NCBI GenBank assembly: GCA_900316285.1 | Contig: ONCG01000003.1 | Span: 229,727 to 293,726, forward strand | Length of the DNA: 64,000 nt | Source: an uncultured Prevotellaceae bacterium | Lineage (GTDB): Bacteria > Bacteroidota > Bacteroidia > Bacteroidales > Bacteroidaceae | Direction of reading: 5' to 3' | Shown here: piece after piece, positions 1 to 9,146 of the stretch | Layout of the letters: every line of letters starts with the position of its first letter | Position numbering within the stretch: position 1 is the first letter of the stretch | Notes under the pieces: generated by a model | Seen by the model: the letters and a program-made list of their open reading frames with translations, nothing else | Databases searched by the model: none | What the model was told of the DNA's origin: nothing | Program-made: the position numbers and the translations under genes

Positions 1-435
1 ATTAGCCGTTCCCCAGAGATTCTTGATGTTGGGGTACTGCTTCATCTTCTCCAGAGCGTAGTCGGTGATTGCCTTCATGCGAGCCTCATACTCCTCAACG
101 GTGGCTCCCTCCTCAACGAGGTCTACATCGTGGAAGCAGAAGTACTCGATACCCAGCTTATCCATAATCTCGAAACCAGCGTCCATCTTGTCCTTAGCGC
201 GCTGAACGGCATCATCTGCCTTGTCCCACTCGTAGCTGCGGGTCTGTCCACCAAACGGGTCAGCACTAGCCTGGCCAAGTGTGTGCCACCAAGCCATAGC
301 GAACTTCAGCCAATCCTTCATCTTCTTTCCCATCACGACCTTTTCGGGCTCGTAATAGTGGAAAGCCATTACATTCTTACTGTCCTTTCCCTCGAAAGGA
401 ATTTTACCGGTAAACGGAAAATACTCTTTTGCCAT
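1..435 (-). CDS. xylA: Xylose isomerase, N-terminal part (cut by window edge)
   Basis: Converts D-xylose to D-xylulose in the cytoplasm, the first step of isomerase-type xylose use. Only the first 145 codons are inside the window, and the reading frame is open to base 1. The start MAKEYFPFTGKIPFEG and the active-site segment FCFHDVD (His102, Asp105) are characteristic of bacterial XylA. It lies 36 bp downstream of xylB on the same strand, so it is the last visible gene of a xylE-xylB-xylA operon. The ATG at 433-435 is the only sensible start. The identification is firm; the C-terminal metal ligands lie outside the window. Confidence 0.97.
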   Translation of the reverse strand, partial: MAKEYFPFTGKIPFEGKDSKNVMAFHYYEPEKVVMGKKMKDWLKFAMAWWHTLGQASADPFGGQTRSYEWDKADDAVQRAKDKMDAGFEIMDKLGIEYFCFHDVDLVEEGATVEEYEARMKAITDYALEKMKQYPNIKNLWGTAN

Positions 436-471
436 AATTTTTTGAATTAAATTAAGATTAAACATTTTACA

Positions 472-1965
472 TTAAACTTCCTTGGATAAAGCCTTCTTCC
501 ACTGCTCGTAGGCAGTCAGATATTCTTCACGACGAGCCATATCGGGGTCGATGACTGCCAGGCGCTTCAGCGAAGCGAAAGCTTCGTCGTGATCCTTGTA
601 GATACCACAGCCCATACCGGCACCCTTGGCAGCGCCTACCGAGCCATCGGTCTCCAGCAGTTCGATGCTAGCACCGCTTGTCGAAGCCAGCGTCTGGCGG
701 AAGATGTCGCTGAGGAACATGTTGGCGCGTCCGGCATGAATCTTCTGGATGTCCATACCCATCTCGCGCATGATCTCCATTCCGTAGCAGAACGAGAATA
801 CGATGCCCTCCTGTGCTGCACGCATAAGGTGTGCCTTGCCATGTTTGTTGAAGTTCACGCCGTGAATGGAAGCACCAATCTCGCGATTCTCGAGTACACG
901 CTCGGCACCATTACCAAACGGAATGACGCTCACGCCCTCGCTACCGATGGGAACAGCTGCCATCAGGTCGTTCATCTCGGCATAGCTGATGCCCTCGGGA
1001 GCTACCGTGCGGCGCATCCAGGCATTCAGAATGCCAGTACCGTTGATGCAAAGGAGCACACCCAGACGGTTAGCCTCAGCAGTATGATTGACGTGTGCAA
1101 ACGTGTTGACACGCGACTTCGGGTCGTAGTTCACATCGCCGAGAACACCATAGACAACACCCGAGGTGCCAGCCGTAGCTGCAATCTCACCGGGGTTGAA
1201 CACGTTGAGCGACAAGGCGTTGTTAGGCTGGTCGCCGGCACGATAGCCAATAGGAGTACCCTCCTTCAGTCCGAGTTCCTCGGCAGCAGCACTGCAGACC
1301 TGCGACTGCACGCTGAACGTGGGAACCACCGTTGGCAGGACTGACTCTGGGAATCCGAAATAATCCATGAGGAACTTGGCAGGACGATTCTCCTGGAAAT
1401 CCCATAGCATGCCCTCCGAGAGTCCGCTGGCGGTAGTATTACACTCACCCGACAGCTTCAGGGCAATATAGTCGCCCGGCAGCATAATCTTATAGATCTT
1501 CTCGAATAGTTCAGGCTCGTTTTCTTTCACCCAAGCCAGCTTTGATGCGGTGAAATTACCCGGCGAGTTGAGCAGATGACCCAGACAGAGGTCGCTACCG
1601 AGGTCGCGGAAGGCGCGCTCACCATAAGGAACGGCACGCGAGTCACACCAGATGATGGCATCGCGCAGCGGCTTCAGGTCTTTGTCGACACACACCAGGC
1701 CATGCATCTGATACGAGACACCGATAGCACATATCTGTTCGCCCTTGGCACCCGTCTCGTCCATAATCTTGCGAAGCGACTGCTTCAGATACTCCCACCA
1801 GTTCTCAGGCGACTGCTCTGCCCATCCTGCCCTTACGGCCTTAATGGGTGCTTCACTCTCAGGGAAGAATGCCGATGCGGCACATTGTCCACTCTCCATT
1901 TCCACCAGTGATGCTTTCACCGATGAGCTTCCAACATCGAAGCCTAAGAGAAATTGTTTTTCCAT
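472..1965 (-). CDS. xylB: Xylulokinase, FGGY carbohydrate kinase
   Basis: Phosphorylates D-xylulose to xylulose 5-phosphate for the pentose phosphate pathway. The 497-residue length is normal for the family. The N-terminal phosphate-binding segment GFDVGSSSVKASLVE and the C-terminal block around DGSVGAAKGAGMG match the two actin-like FGGY domains. The ATG is at 1963-1965. It is 34 bp downstream of the sugar transporter and 36 bp upstream of xylA, which implies one transcript. FGGY kinases for other sugars look similar, but the xylA neighbour makes xylulose by far the likeliest substrate. Confidence 0.95.
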   Translation of the reverse strand: MEKQFLLGFDVGSSSVKASLVEMESGQCAASAFFPESEAPIKAVRAGWAEQSPENWWEYLKQSLRKIMDETGAKGEQICAIGVSYQMHGLVCVDKDLKPLRDAIIWCDSRAVPYGERAFRDLGSDLCLGHLLNSPGNFTASKLAWVKENEPELFEKIYKIMLPGDYIALKLSGECNTTASGLSEGMLWDFQENRPAKFLMDYFGFPESVLPTVVPTFSVQSQVCSAAAEELGLKEGTPIGYRAGDQPNNALSLNVFNPGEIAATAGTSGVVYGVLGDVNYDPKSRVNTFAHVNHTAEANRLGVLLCINGTGILNAWMRRTVAPEGISYAEMNDLMAAVPIGSEGVSVIPFGNGAERVLENREIGASIHGVNFNKHGKAHLMRAAQEGIVFSFCYGMEIMREMGMDIQKIHAGRANMFLSDIFRQTLASTSGASIELLETDGSVGAAKGAGMGCGIYKDHDEAFASLKRLAVIDPDMARREEYLTAYEQWKKALSKEV

Positions 1966-1999
1966 ATACCTTATTTATAGTTAGATATTAGATGTATCA

Positions 2000-3472
2000 T
2001 TACTTCTTGGCCTCGTCGCGCCAAAGCTTGGTCATATCCTCCAGCGTCTTACCCTTGGTTTCGGGCACGAGCTTCCAAACGAAGATAGCGGCGATGATGC
2101 AGATGATGCCATACAGGCCATACGTGAACCAGTGACCGAAGTCGTCGCCAGGCGTCAGGTGCATGTTGAACATCGGAACGAACGTCGACGAGACGATGAA
2201 GTTGAAAATCCACTGGAAGGCAACAGCGATAGCGACAGCAGCTCCACGAATGGTGTTCGGGAAGATCTCGGCAATGAGCACCCAGGTGATGGGACCCCAC
2301 GAGAACATGAACGAAGCGCTGTAGACCATGATGCTGATAGCTGTGACCAGCTCCAGACCTGCATGACCGAAGGTGGTGGCAACACCGAAGGCACCGAGAG
2401 CCATTCCCAATGAGCCCCAGATGAGCAACGGCTTGCGTCCCCACTTCTCAACGGTAAAGATTGCAACGAGGGTGAAGAGGATGTTGATGATACCCATGAA
2501 GACGGTGACCATCATCGGATCTTGCATACCCATATCGCCGAAGATGCGAGGAGCATAGTAGAGTACGGCATTGATGCCTACTGCCTGCTGGAATACGGAA
2601 AGCATGATGCCGATGAAGATGCACATAACGCCATAGGTGAAGAGGCGCTCGGTCTTCACGGTGATGGTTTCCTTGATGTCCTGCAGGATTTGCTTGGCCT
2701 TCTCGCTGCCGTTGATCTTCGACAGAATGCCGAGAGCCTTGTTGTCCTGGCCAATCATCACCAGATAGCGTGGAGTCTCTGGAACGAAGCAGATGAGCAG
2801 AGCGAAGAGGCCTGCGGGTACTGCCTCGGAACCGAACATATAGCGCCAACCCGTGGTCACCGTCCACTGGGCAGCGGGATTGATGGCAGCGATGCCCTTA
2901 CCCATTTCCTCCACCAGCGGCTGAATGTGGTCGCCAAGGATGAAGAAGTTGACGAAGTAAACCAGCAGCTGACCGAAGATAATGGCAAACTGGTTCCAAG
3001 AAACAAGCATACCGCGAATATTCGACGGTGCAACCTCGCCAATATACATCGGGCAGATGGCAGAAGCCAAACCTACACCGATACCACCGATGACACGATA
3101 GATGTTGAACATGACGAGCAGCGAGAAGCTCGGAGCGCCGTGCTCGAAGAACAGAAACTCAGGTTCCATGCTTCCCAGTGCCGAGATGAAGAACAGCACA
3201 CCTGCCAGAATGAGTGAACGCTTACGTCCGAGATTGCTGGCTAGGAAGCCAGAGAGTGCCGAGCCGATGATACAGCCTATCAGCGCACTCGACGAGGTGA
3301 AGCCGTGCCATCCGTTGGTGTAACTAAAGTCTTTTGCCTCCATGAAGAAAGCCTGCAGGCCCTTTTCGGCTCCTGAAATCACAGCGGTGTCATAGCCGAA
3401 GAGCAGTCCGCCAAGCACAGCTACCATCACGATTGAAATGAGGTAGCCTTTGTTTCCTTTGTCTGTTGTCAT
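2000..3472 (-). CDS. xylE: Xylose-type sugar:proton symporter (MFS sugar porter)
   Basis: Inner-membrane transporter of the major facilitator sugar-porter family, about 490 residues with 12 expected helices. Signature segments are visible: GGLLFGYDTAVISG in helix 1, the GRK loop between helices 2 and 3, PETPRYLVM after helix 6, QAVGINAVLYYAPRIF in helix 7 and VPETKGKTLEDM at the C-terminus. The start is placed at 3472 (MTTDKGNKGYL) rather than at the upstream in-frame ATG, because the added residues are not family-like. It is the first gene of the xylE-xylB-xylA operon, with a good promoter just upstream. The substrate is inferred from context. Confidence 0.88.
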   Translation of the reverse strand: MTTDKGNKGYLISIVMVAVLGGLLFGYDTAVISGAEKGLQAFFMEAKDFSYTNGWHGFTSSSALIGCIIGSALSGFLASNLGRKRSLILAGVLFFISALGSMEPEFLFFEHGAPSFSLLVMFNIYRVIGGIGVGLASAICPMYIGEVAPSNIRGMLVSWNQFAIIFGQLLVYFVNFFILGDHIQPLVEEMGKGIAAINPAAQWTVTTGWRYMFGSEAVPAGLFALLICFVPETPRYLVMIGQDNKALGILSKINGSEKAKQILQDIKETITVKTERLFTYGVMCIFIGIMLSVFQQAVGINAVLYYAPRIFGDMGMQDPMMVTVFMGIINILFTLVAIFTVEKWGRKPLLIWGSLGMALGAFGVATTFGHAGLELVTAISIMVYSASFMFSWGPITWVLIAEIFPNTIRGAAVAIAVAFQWIFNFIVSSTFVPMFNMHLTPGDDFGHWFTYGLYGIICIIAAIFVWKLVPETKGKTLEDMTKLWRDEAKK

Positions 3473-3505
3473 TTTGTTGTTTAGATATGATATGATTTCA
3501 GTTTG

Positions 3506-3537
3506 CAAAATTAAAAGAATTATCTGAAATCATCAAA
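3506..3537 (-). promoter_or_regulatory. Bacteroidetes-type promoter of the xyl operon
   Basis: On the minus strand a -33 box TTTG (3534-3537) is followed by a 20-base spacer and a -7 box TAATTTTG (3506-3513). This is the Bacteroidetes sigma-ABfr layout, placed about 35 bases before the xylE start. Confidence 0.6.
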
Positions 3538-3727
3538 TATTCTTCAATCAATTTTTTCTCTATTTGTTTCACAAATCTTTCGCTATGTATAATTTGCCGT
3601 TATTTTTCCAAGAAATGAACGAAAGAGGGAAAAAAGAAGGACCGGAATGGGGAAAAGTAGTTACCAGTTGTGTTGGTTGTTTTTTATTCTTATTATTTGA
3701 AAACAACAAGGACAACAAAGACAACTG

Positions 3728-3757
3728 TTCGGGCAGACACGGGGGACTGCCCCTACA
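3728..3757. repeat. Dispersed GGGCAGAC-type palindrome (family R1), copy 1
   Basis: Imperfect inverted repeat with arms GGGCAGAC and GTCTGCCCCTAC around a C/G-rich centre (this copy has one arm change). At least eight more copies lie in the window, at 10591, 10647, 36694, 41821, 41872, 55253, 61839 and 63108, plus one interrupted copy at 59211. The 3473-3908 gap otherwise holds the xyl promoter, this repeat, a terminator and a decayed gene tail. Confidence 0.8.
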
Positions 3758-3778
3758 CGAGGCGCTCTTAGATAAAAA

Positions 3779-3808
3779 GAAAGTGCCGATTCGTTTGAAC
3801 CGGCACTT
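3779..3808 (-). terminator. Rho-independent terminator of the CBM-like gene
   Basis: Perfect 8-bp stem AAGTGCCG / CGGCACTT. Read on the minus strand it is followed by CTTTCTTTTT, so it ends transcripts that come from the gene at 3909-5762. Confidence 0.7.
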
Positions 3809-3835
3809 CCCATAATAGCTATAGTTTAAAAATAT

Positions 3836-3883
3836 TTACTTAACCACAAACTTGATTGCATCCAGTTTGTTTCCGTTCGGCAT
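3836..3883 (-). pseudogene. Remnant C-terminal tail of a secreted protein
   Basis: The minus strand reads MPNGNKLDAIKFVVK followed by a stop. The last residues FVVK-stop and the surrounding bases (ACTTAACCACAAACTT) repeat the true 3' end of the neighbouring gene at 3909. It may be the leftover end of a second, lost gene of the same type or a partial duplication. Too short to be functional by itself. Confidence 0.4.
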
Positions 3884-3908
3884 AGCTCAAGTAAACTTGG
3901 CTCTGCGC

Positions 3909-5762
3909 TTACTTAACCACAAACTTCTTGCCGTTCTGGATGTAGATACCCTTCACAGGATTCACAACCTTGCGACCAGAGAGGTCGTAAACAGCACCAT
4001 TCTTGACAGCGGTCTCAGCATTGCTGATGCCCAAATACTCGTCATCATTGCAGAGCGTCAGATTCATCACATAGAGCCAGCCCTTCTGGTCGAAGGCCAA
4101 GCGGCTCTTCACCTGATCACTCAGTTTGTAGCCCTTGAGGTTGTAAACGGTGAAGACAGCAGCATCTTCGTTCTCCTCGTCTTCAGCAACTTCAACGATA
4201 AAGTCACCAGCCTCACCATTTGCAGAACCATCCATCTTCAGATAGAATCCCACCTCAGGAGTATAGAATTCCTCAGAGAGAGTGCCGTCGGCGGTCTGAA
4301 GCTTCATGTTGTCGTCAGAGATGAGTCCAATAACATCGTCCAGAAGCAGGGCATCCTTAGCGCCCTTCAGGCTAACACTTGTGTGGGTAGCATCGGCTTC
4401 TTCCTTGCTAGGAGCAACCGGCAATACGACATCCTCGCTTGCGATGGTGCGCTCTTCCTCGGATGCATCGGCCTCATTGCAGCTGAACTCAATGTTCTTA
4501 AAGTAATAGGTGTTGTCAGCATCCTTGTAGACGTTCAGGTTGAAGGCAACGGTGGAACCGCCATTCTGATCGGCAGTGATATCCTGTTCGAACTCGAAGT
4601 GCTGCCACTCCTCAGTCAGGGAGAGGTTACCGAACAAATCCCAATGCAGATAGTCACCAGGACCTCTGTGAATCTGTGTTTCGATATCGGTGGGATGATC
4701 TGCGCGTGCATCGATAGCGAATTTAACCTTCTGGCCAGTGTGGAACACGTGCTTGTGAGCAACGAAGAACTGACTCTGCCAGTTGGTGAGCTCCACGCTA
4801 TCGCCGACATTCACGCCCGAGTTCAGATTGCCTTCGCGAACAACATACATAGGAGTAGTGCCCGTCACATTACCTTCTTCATCCTTGTTCTCACGCATGT
4901 AAGTAGCAGCCACCGATGAGACGGAGAGTACAGGCTCAACGCCCAGAGGATCGGTCACTATACGTGCAGGCTGGTCGATGCCGGGAACACCATCACGGCC
5001 AGTGAAGGTTGTAAATGTACCATTGCCAAATGTCATTTCATCCTTCGACTTCACACCATTTCTAACAATGTTGAGCCACTCCGAGAACTCATGGGGTTTT
5101 TCCTGCTCACGGATTTCTAGCTTCACGTCGTCGAAGTAGATGACATTGCCGTCAGTCATAGTAGAAAGGTTGAAAGCAACCGACTGGAAGTACTTACCAT
5201 TAGCATTCTGAGTGTGATTGCCGTCAACAATAGCAGTTGCCGAAACTTCCTTCCACTCTGTGCCGTAATCGACGTTACCAAACAGCTGATAGTGGTTGTA
5301 GTCGCCAGGAGCATAGTGGGCCTGGGTCTCGAAATGACCAGCCTTTTCAGCCTTTACCTTCAAAGTCATCTTGACTTCCATTCCTTCAGGAATGGTTTGT
5401 GTAGCATAAATAAAGAACTGGCAGTCCCAAGAAGCAAGTCCGCCATTGACCTCAACTCGGTTGCCGGCTTCGATAGCCTCTTCGTCACTTCGAATGATCA
5501 CCCTTGCGCAGTGGTTGCTGGGATCAGCGGGGTCTTCTACAATCTCTGCAAATCCCTGGAACTGGCCACCACCATCATACTGCTGGCCGCTTTCAGGGTC
5601 AAACTCTACGTCCTTGCGATAATCGTGGCACCAGAAGCTCGACCACAGCGGGTCAGCCGCTCCCTCCATGTCTCCGTTCACTACGAGGTCTTTCCAATCA
5701 CTTTGGGCAAAAGCACCGCTACTAAGCAATACTGCCACAAAAAGAGTAAAAAATTTCTTCAT
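3909..5762 (-). CDS. Secreted CBM-like protein with two beta-sandwich modules
   Basis: A 617-residue exported protein with signal peptide MKKFFTLFVAVLLSSGAFA. Two similar modules (about residues 20-215 and 230-430) each contain a WQSQFFVAHK/WDCQFFIYAT-like strand, a ..TQAHYAPGDYNHY../..TQIHRGPGDYLHW.. segment and a closing FNL..YFDDVKLE/YFKNIEFS strand, as in CBM4/9-type carbohydrate-binding modules. A third region (about 440-580) is unrecognised. The C-terminus VYDLSGRKVVNPVKGIYIQ matches the tail common on secreted Prevotella proteins and resembles a type IX secretion signal. It probably binds plant polysaccharide at the cell surface, next to GH31 and the xyl operon. The exact ligand is unknown. 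Confidence 0.7.
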   Translation of the reverse strand: MKKFFTLFVAVLLSSGAFAQSDWKDLVVNGDMEGAADPLWSSFWCHDYRKDVEFDPESGQQYDGGGQFQGFAEIVEDPADPSNHCARVIIRSDEEAIEAGNRVEVNGGLASWDCQFFIYATQTIPEGMEVKMTLKVKAEKAGHFETQAHYAPGDYNHYQLFGNVDYGTEWKEVSATAIVDGNHTQNANGKYFQSVAFNLSTMTDGNVIYFDDVKLEIREQEKPHEFSEWLNIVRNGVKSKDEMTFGNGTFTTFTGRDGVPGIDQPARIVTDPLGVEPVLSVSSVAATYMRENKDEEGNVTGTTPMYVVREGNLNSGVNVGDSVELTNWQSQFFVAHKHVFHTGQKVKFAIDARADHPTDIETQIHRGPGDYLHWDLFGNLSLTEEWQHFEFEQDITADQNGGSTVAFNLNVYKDADNTYYFKNIEFSCNEADASEEERTIASEDVVLPVAPSKEEADATHTSVSLKGAKDALLLDDVIGLISDDNMKLQTADGTLSEEFYTPEVGFYLKMDGSANGEAGDFIVEVAEDEENEDAAVFTVYNLKGYKLSDQVKSRLAFDQKGWLYVMNLTLCNDDEYLGISNAETAVKNGAVYDLSGRKVVNPVKGIYIQNGKKFVVK

Positions 5763-5811
5763 AAGTTTTCAAATTAGGATTGTTTGACAAGTTTGTAAAA
5801 AAATTCTGCTG

Positions 5812-5843
5812 CAAATTTAAGGCGTTTATTTCAACATCCCAAA
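5812..5843 (-). promoter_or_regulatory. Promoter of the CBM-like gene
   Basis: Minus strand: -33 TTTG (5840-5843), 20-base spacer, -7 TAAATTTG (5812-5819), about 50 bases before the start codon. Confidence 0.65.
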
Positions 5844-5916
5844 TGATTTGTAACAAAAAAATTTACTTCTTGTAACAGAAAACTTTTTGTTTGTAACCAG
5901 TCATCGTGAAAGCCCT

Positions 5917-8900
5917 TTATAGCCTCACGATGACGGGTTTTCCAGCGTATTCCACCATGCGTCCTTCGGGTGCATCTAGGTCGAGCTGACGGGGCGTATC
6001 TGGCGTAATGAGCACCACATTGAAGCGGCGTTTCAGCAACATACCGGGGAATTTCCCTTCGCGCTTACCGATGGTCAGTGTGCGTGTGGCATCGTCATAG
6101 CTGATAGGAATGGTGGCATACTGTCCTTTCTCATAGTTGTAGTTGGTGCCTTCGTCCTCATAGAGCTGGAACTCGCCGTTGCTACCACTATATATATAAA
6201 GGTGGATGAGTTCAGCGGGTTTCTCGTCGCTCCACTCCATCTCCGGACCGAACGGGATGATGGCACCTTCGCGAACGAAGACGGGAATGCGCTCATAGGG
6301 GGCATCGACGACCAATCGCTGTCCGCCCTGCAAGTGCTCACCCGTGTAGAGATCGTACCAACCGCATTGCTTCGGGAAGTAAACCGAGCGGTTGCGGGCC
6401 TTGTAGTAGCCCACAGGACAGGCCATCAGCGCCGGACCGAGCATCCACTGGTTGCCGATGTCCTCCACGCGGCGGTCGCCGTTGAAGTCCATCACCAGAG
6501 CTCGCATCAGCGTGTAGTCCTTGAAGTGTGCCCAACCGGCCAACGAATAGAGGTAGGGCATGAGGCGATAGCGCAGCTTGTCGTAGTAGACGAACGACTG
6601 GTAGGCCGGATGCTCGTCGGGTGCAATGTTCCAGATTTCACGCAGCGGCCACTGGCCGTGAGCACGGAACAGCGGAATGAAGGCACCAAACTGGTTCCAA
6701 CGCGTCTGCAGCTCACGCCACTCCTTCAGGTCTTCATTCTCCTGACCCGTCTGGTCGAAGAGCTGCTGGGCAGCCACATAGCGATTCTCCACGCAGAATC
6801 CTCCCTGGTCCATACCCCAGAAGGGCACGCCCGACATCGAGTAGTTCAGTCCAGCCGTCATCTGTGCACGCATGTCCTCCCAGCGAGTGCCGATGTCACC
6901 GCTCCACGTGGCGGTGGAATAGCGCTGCTCGCCGGCAAAGCCGCTACGGGTGAGCAGGAACACGCGCGGCTCGTCCTTCTTTCCTTTCCAAACCGAGCGC
7001 TGGCCGTTGTAGATGGCATCTGCGTTCACGGTACTGTAGGCGTTGAAGTATTCCGTCGACGTGCCGAGGGCGGTAGGACCACAGAGGGCCTTTCTGTACC
7101 ACATGGGCGTGCAGTCGCGCACATTCGGCTCCGAGGCATCCATCCACCAGGCATCTATTAAAGTTGAGAGTTGAGAGTTGAGAGTTGAGTGTTTTGTTCC
7201 CTTGAGGGCAAGACCCGAGTAGAGATTCTCGTCCATCTGTCGCCAGAACATCTTGCGGGCACCAGCGTCGTAGGCATCGTAGAACGAGCCGCGGAAGCCC
7301 AGCCAGTCGTGGATGTCGTCCTTCACGGCCTGGTGGTACATCCAGCCGTTCTTGTCCAGCTCCTTGTAGTTGTCGACGGTGTCATAGAACTTTGGCCAGA
7401 CTGAGATCATGAAGCGACCGTGCATCTGGTGCACATCGGTGAGCATCTGCTGCGGATTGGGATAGCGCGACGCCTCGAAGGTGTGGTCGCCCCACGAATC
7501 GAGTTTCCAATAGTTCCAGTCCTGCACGATGTTATCAATGGGAATGTGGCGCTTGCGGAACTCACCCAGCGTCTCCACTATTTCCTGCTGCGTCTTATAG
7601 CGCTCGCGGCTCTGCCAGAAGCCCAGCACCCATTTCGGATAGAGCGAGGCCTTACCCGTGAGCGTGCGATAGCCTGAGATGACGTCGTCCAGGGACTGTC
7701 CGGCGATGAAGTAGTAATCCATATCACGGGCCATCTCGCACCAGATGGTCAGGCTCTGGCGGTCGTAGACATCACGAGGCTCGGCCACACGCAGACCACA
7801 GTACGATTCGCCGCCGTCGGGTTGCCATTCTATGCGCAGATGGGCGCGCCGGCCAGGGCGCAGGGGCACTTCAAACTTGTAGGCATTGGGGTTCCAAGCC
7901 GTGCGCCAGCGCTCGCTCACCACTTCCTTTCCATCGATGTACACCTTGACATAACCGGCGTAGTAGAGAATGAACTGGTAGGGAGTAGGAGCCCACTCTA
8001 CATCGTCGGGGCTTACCCCCATGGGAGGCGTAAAGGCCTTGGCTTCAGGCTCAATATAGCCTTCGTAGACGACGTTGGCGCCGTCGAGGTTGAATCCCTG
8101 CGGCAGGTTCTTGATACCGCCGTTGTCGGTCTTGCAGGCAATCTCCGAGGTGGCGGGATAGCCGTATTCGTAGTAGATGCTGTCCTCGTCGCGAACCAGC
8201 TTCTTGCCATTCTTATCGATATAGGTACCCGTGAGGTGTCCTTCCTTGCCGTGCTTGTCGTAGAGCTTGAAGGCGCGGTTCAGCTGCTGATAATCCTTCG
8301 GATTGCCAAAGCGGCAGTAGCTGTAGGCATCCCACAGCAGACCGTAGTTCTTCGTGGAAAGCACGAAGGGAATGGAGACTTTCGTGTTGTACTGAAACAG
8401 ATCTTCGTTCTTGCCATACATATTGAACTCCTCACTCTGGTGCTGGCCCAGGCCGTAGAACGACTCGCTACCCAGCGGCGAGAAGAACTTCATCTGCCAC
8501 TGAAGGCCGTGCTTCATCTCTTCGGTGACAGCGGCACCGCCTTTCGCGCCAAGTTCTCGTTCGGGCACCGTGAAGTCCCAGAACTGCTTGCCGGGCTCCT
8601 CGTTAGGACGGTCGTAGACTTCGCGAAGCAGAGGCTTGTGCTGACCATCGAAGAACTCTATGCGACCTGTCTCCTTGCTCACCTCGGCCTGTACGTTCTT
8701 AGCCTTCACCGCCACACGAGCAGGCACCACCAGGTCACCCGTTTCAGCGGGCAACTCCTCAACGGTTACCGTGCCTTTGTACTGCGCCTGCGGCACAATC
8801 ATCAGGCTCTGCGGCTTCACGGGCAGCTCATCCTTCGATGTGGCCCGCACGCGGATAATGTTATCGTTCATCACCTCGAGCTGAATCACCCGAGCCTGTC

Positions 8901-9024
8901 CGCCCGTCGGACGAATGGTCACCTTCTGCCCGTCTTTCACAACGGTTTCCTGAGCAGATGCCATAAGCCAGCAACCCATCATCGCCAGCATCAGCAAGCA
9001 AAAACGTCTCATTGTTTTCATCAT
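5917..9024 (-). CDS. GH31 alpha-xylosidase-like enzyme with PA14-type insert
   Basis: A 1035-residue exported GH31 glycosidase with signal peptide near MRRFCLLMLAMMGCWLMASA. The nucleophile lies in WWMDASEPN (Asp629) and the acid/base in WSGDIGTRWEDM (Asp710). A PA14-like insert at about residues 330-430 (..YYAGYVKVYIDGKEV..) is the feature that separates xyloglucan-type alpha-xylosidases from most alpha-glucosidases. It would release alpha-linked xylose, which then feeds the neighbouring xyl operon. Residues 610-622 are encoded by a TTGAGAGT-type intergenic repeat inserted in frame shortly before the nucleophile. The start could be either of the two closely spaced ATGs (9024 or 9012). Alpha-glucosidase activity is not excluded. 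Confidence 0.85.
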   Translation of the reverse strand: MMKTMRRFCLLMLAMMGCWLMASAQETVVKDGQKVTIRPTGGQARVIQLEVMNDNIIRVRATSKDELPVKPQSLMIVPQAQYKGTVTVEELPAETGDLVVPARVAVKAKNVQAEVSKETGRIEFFDGQHKPLLREVYDRPNEEPGKQFWDFTVPERELGAKGGAAVTEEMKHGLQWQMKFFSPLGSESFYGLGQHQSEEFNMYGKNEDLFQYNTKVSIPFVLSTKNYGLLWDAYSYCRFGNPKDYQQLNRAFKLYDKHGKEGHLTGTYIDKNGKKLVRDEDSIYYEYGYPATSEIACKTDNGGIKNLPQGFNLDGANVVYEGYIEPEAKAFTPPMGVSPDDVEWAPTPYQFILYYAGYVKVYIDGKEVVSERWRTAWNPNAYKFEVPLRPGRRAHLRIEWQPDGGESYCGLRVAEPRDVYDRQSLTIWCEMARDMDYYFIAGQSLDDVISGYRTLTGKASLYPKWVLGFWQSRERYKTQQEIVETLGEFRKRHIPIDNIVQDWNYWKLDSWGDHTFEASRYPNPQQMLTDVHQMHGRFMISVWPKFYDTVDNYKELDKNGWMYHQAVKDDIHDWLGFRGSFYDAYDAGARKMFWRQMDENLYSGLALKGTKHSTLNSQLSTLIDAWWMDASEPNVRDCTPMWYRKALCGPTALGTSTEYFNAYSTVNADAIYNGQRSVWKGKKDEPRVFLLTRSGFAGEQRYSTATWSGDIGTRWEDMRAQMTAGLNYSMSGVPFWGMDQGGFCVENRYVAAQQLFDQTGQENEDLKEWRELQTRWNQFGAFIPLFRAHGQWPLREIWNIAPDEHPAYQSFVYYDKLRYRLMPYLYSLAGWAHFKDYTLMRALVMDFNGDRRVEDIGNQWMLGPALMACPVGYYKARNRSVYFPKQCGWYDLYTGEHLQGGQRLVVDAPYERIPVFVREGAIIPFGPEMEWSDEKPAELIHLYIYSGSNGEFQLYEDEGTNYNYEKGQYATIPISYDDATRTLTIGKREGKFPGMLLKRRFNVVLITPDTPRQLDLDAPEGRMVEYAGKPVIVRL
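7158..7193. repeat. TTGAGAGT tandem repeat inside the GH31 gene
   Basis: Tandem 7-mers AGTTGAG / AGAGTTG. The same sequence type appears between genes (19270-19305, 59150-59180, 63012-63034). Here it is in frame and encodes STLNSQLSTL. Confidence 0.75.
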
Positions 9025-9047
9025 GTATAGTTTTTAGATTTCAACTG

Positions 9048-9055
9048 CAAAGATA
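9048..9055 (-). promoter_or_regulatory. -7 box of the GH31 gene
   Basis: TATCTTTG on the minus strand, 24 bases before the start codon. No convincing -33 TTTG is seen at the right distance. Confidence 0.4.
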
Positions 9056-9108
9056 CAAAAAATTTTCGAAACTACATCATAAAAGTCGCGAAAAATGCAG
9101 CAAATACA

Positions 9109-9140
9109 TTTGGTTTTTCGCCCACTAATTCGTATCTTTG
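9109..9140 (+). promoter_or_regulatory. Distal promoter before the GSCFA gene
   Basis: -33 TTTG (9109-9112), 20-base spacer, -7 TATCTTTG (9133-9140). It is followed by a second promoter at 9194-9224. Confidence 0.55.
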
Positions 9141-9146
9141 ACATCC

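Noticed and set aside
589-1344. 251-residue forward ORF opposite xylB
   Set aside because: Shadow frame of a well-supported gene. The same applies to the long antisense ORFs over GH31, the GH-A-like gene (14554-16494), fkp and the large OMP.
3564-3815. 83-residue forward ORF between xylE and the CBM-like gene
   Set aside because: It runs through an R1 repeat and a terminator, has no family-like sequence and no promoter of its own.
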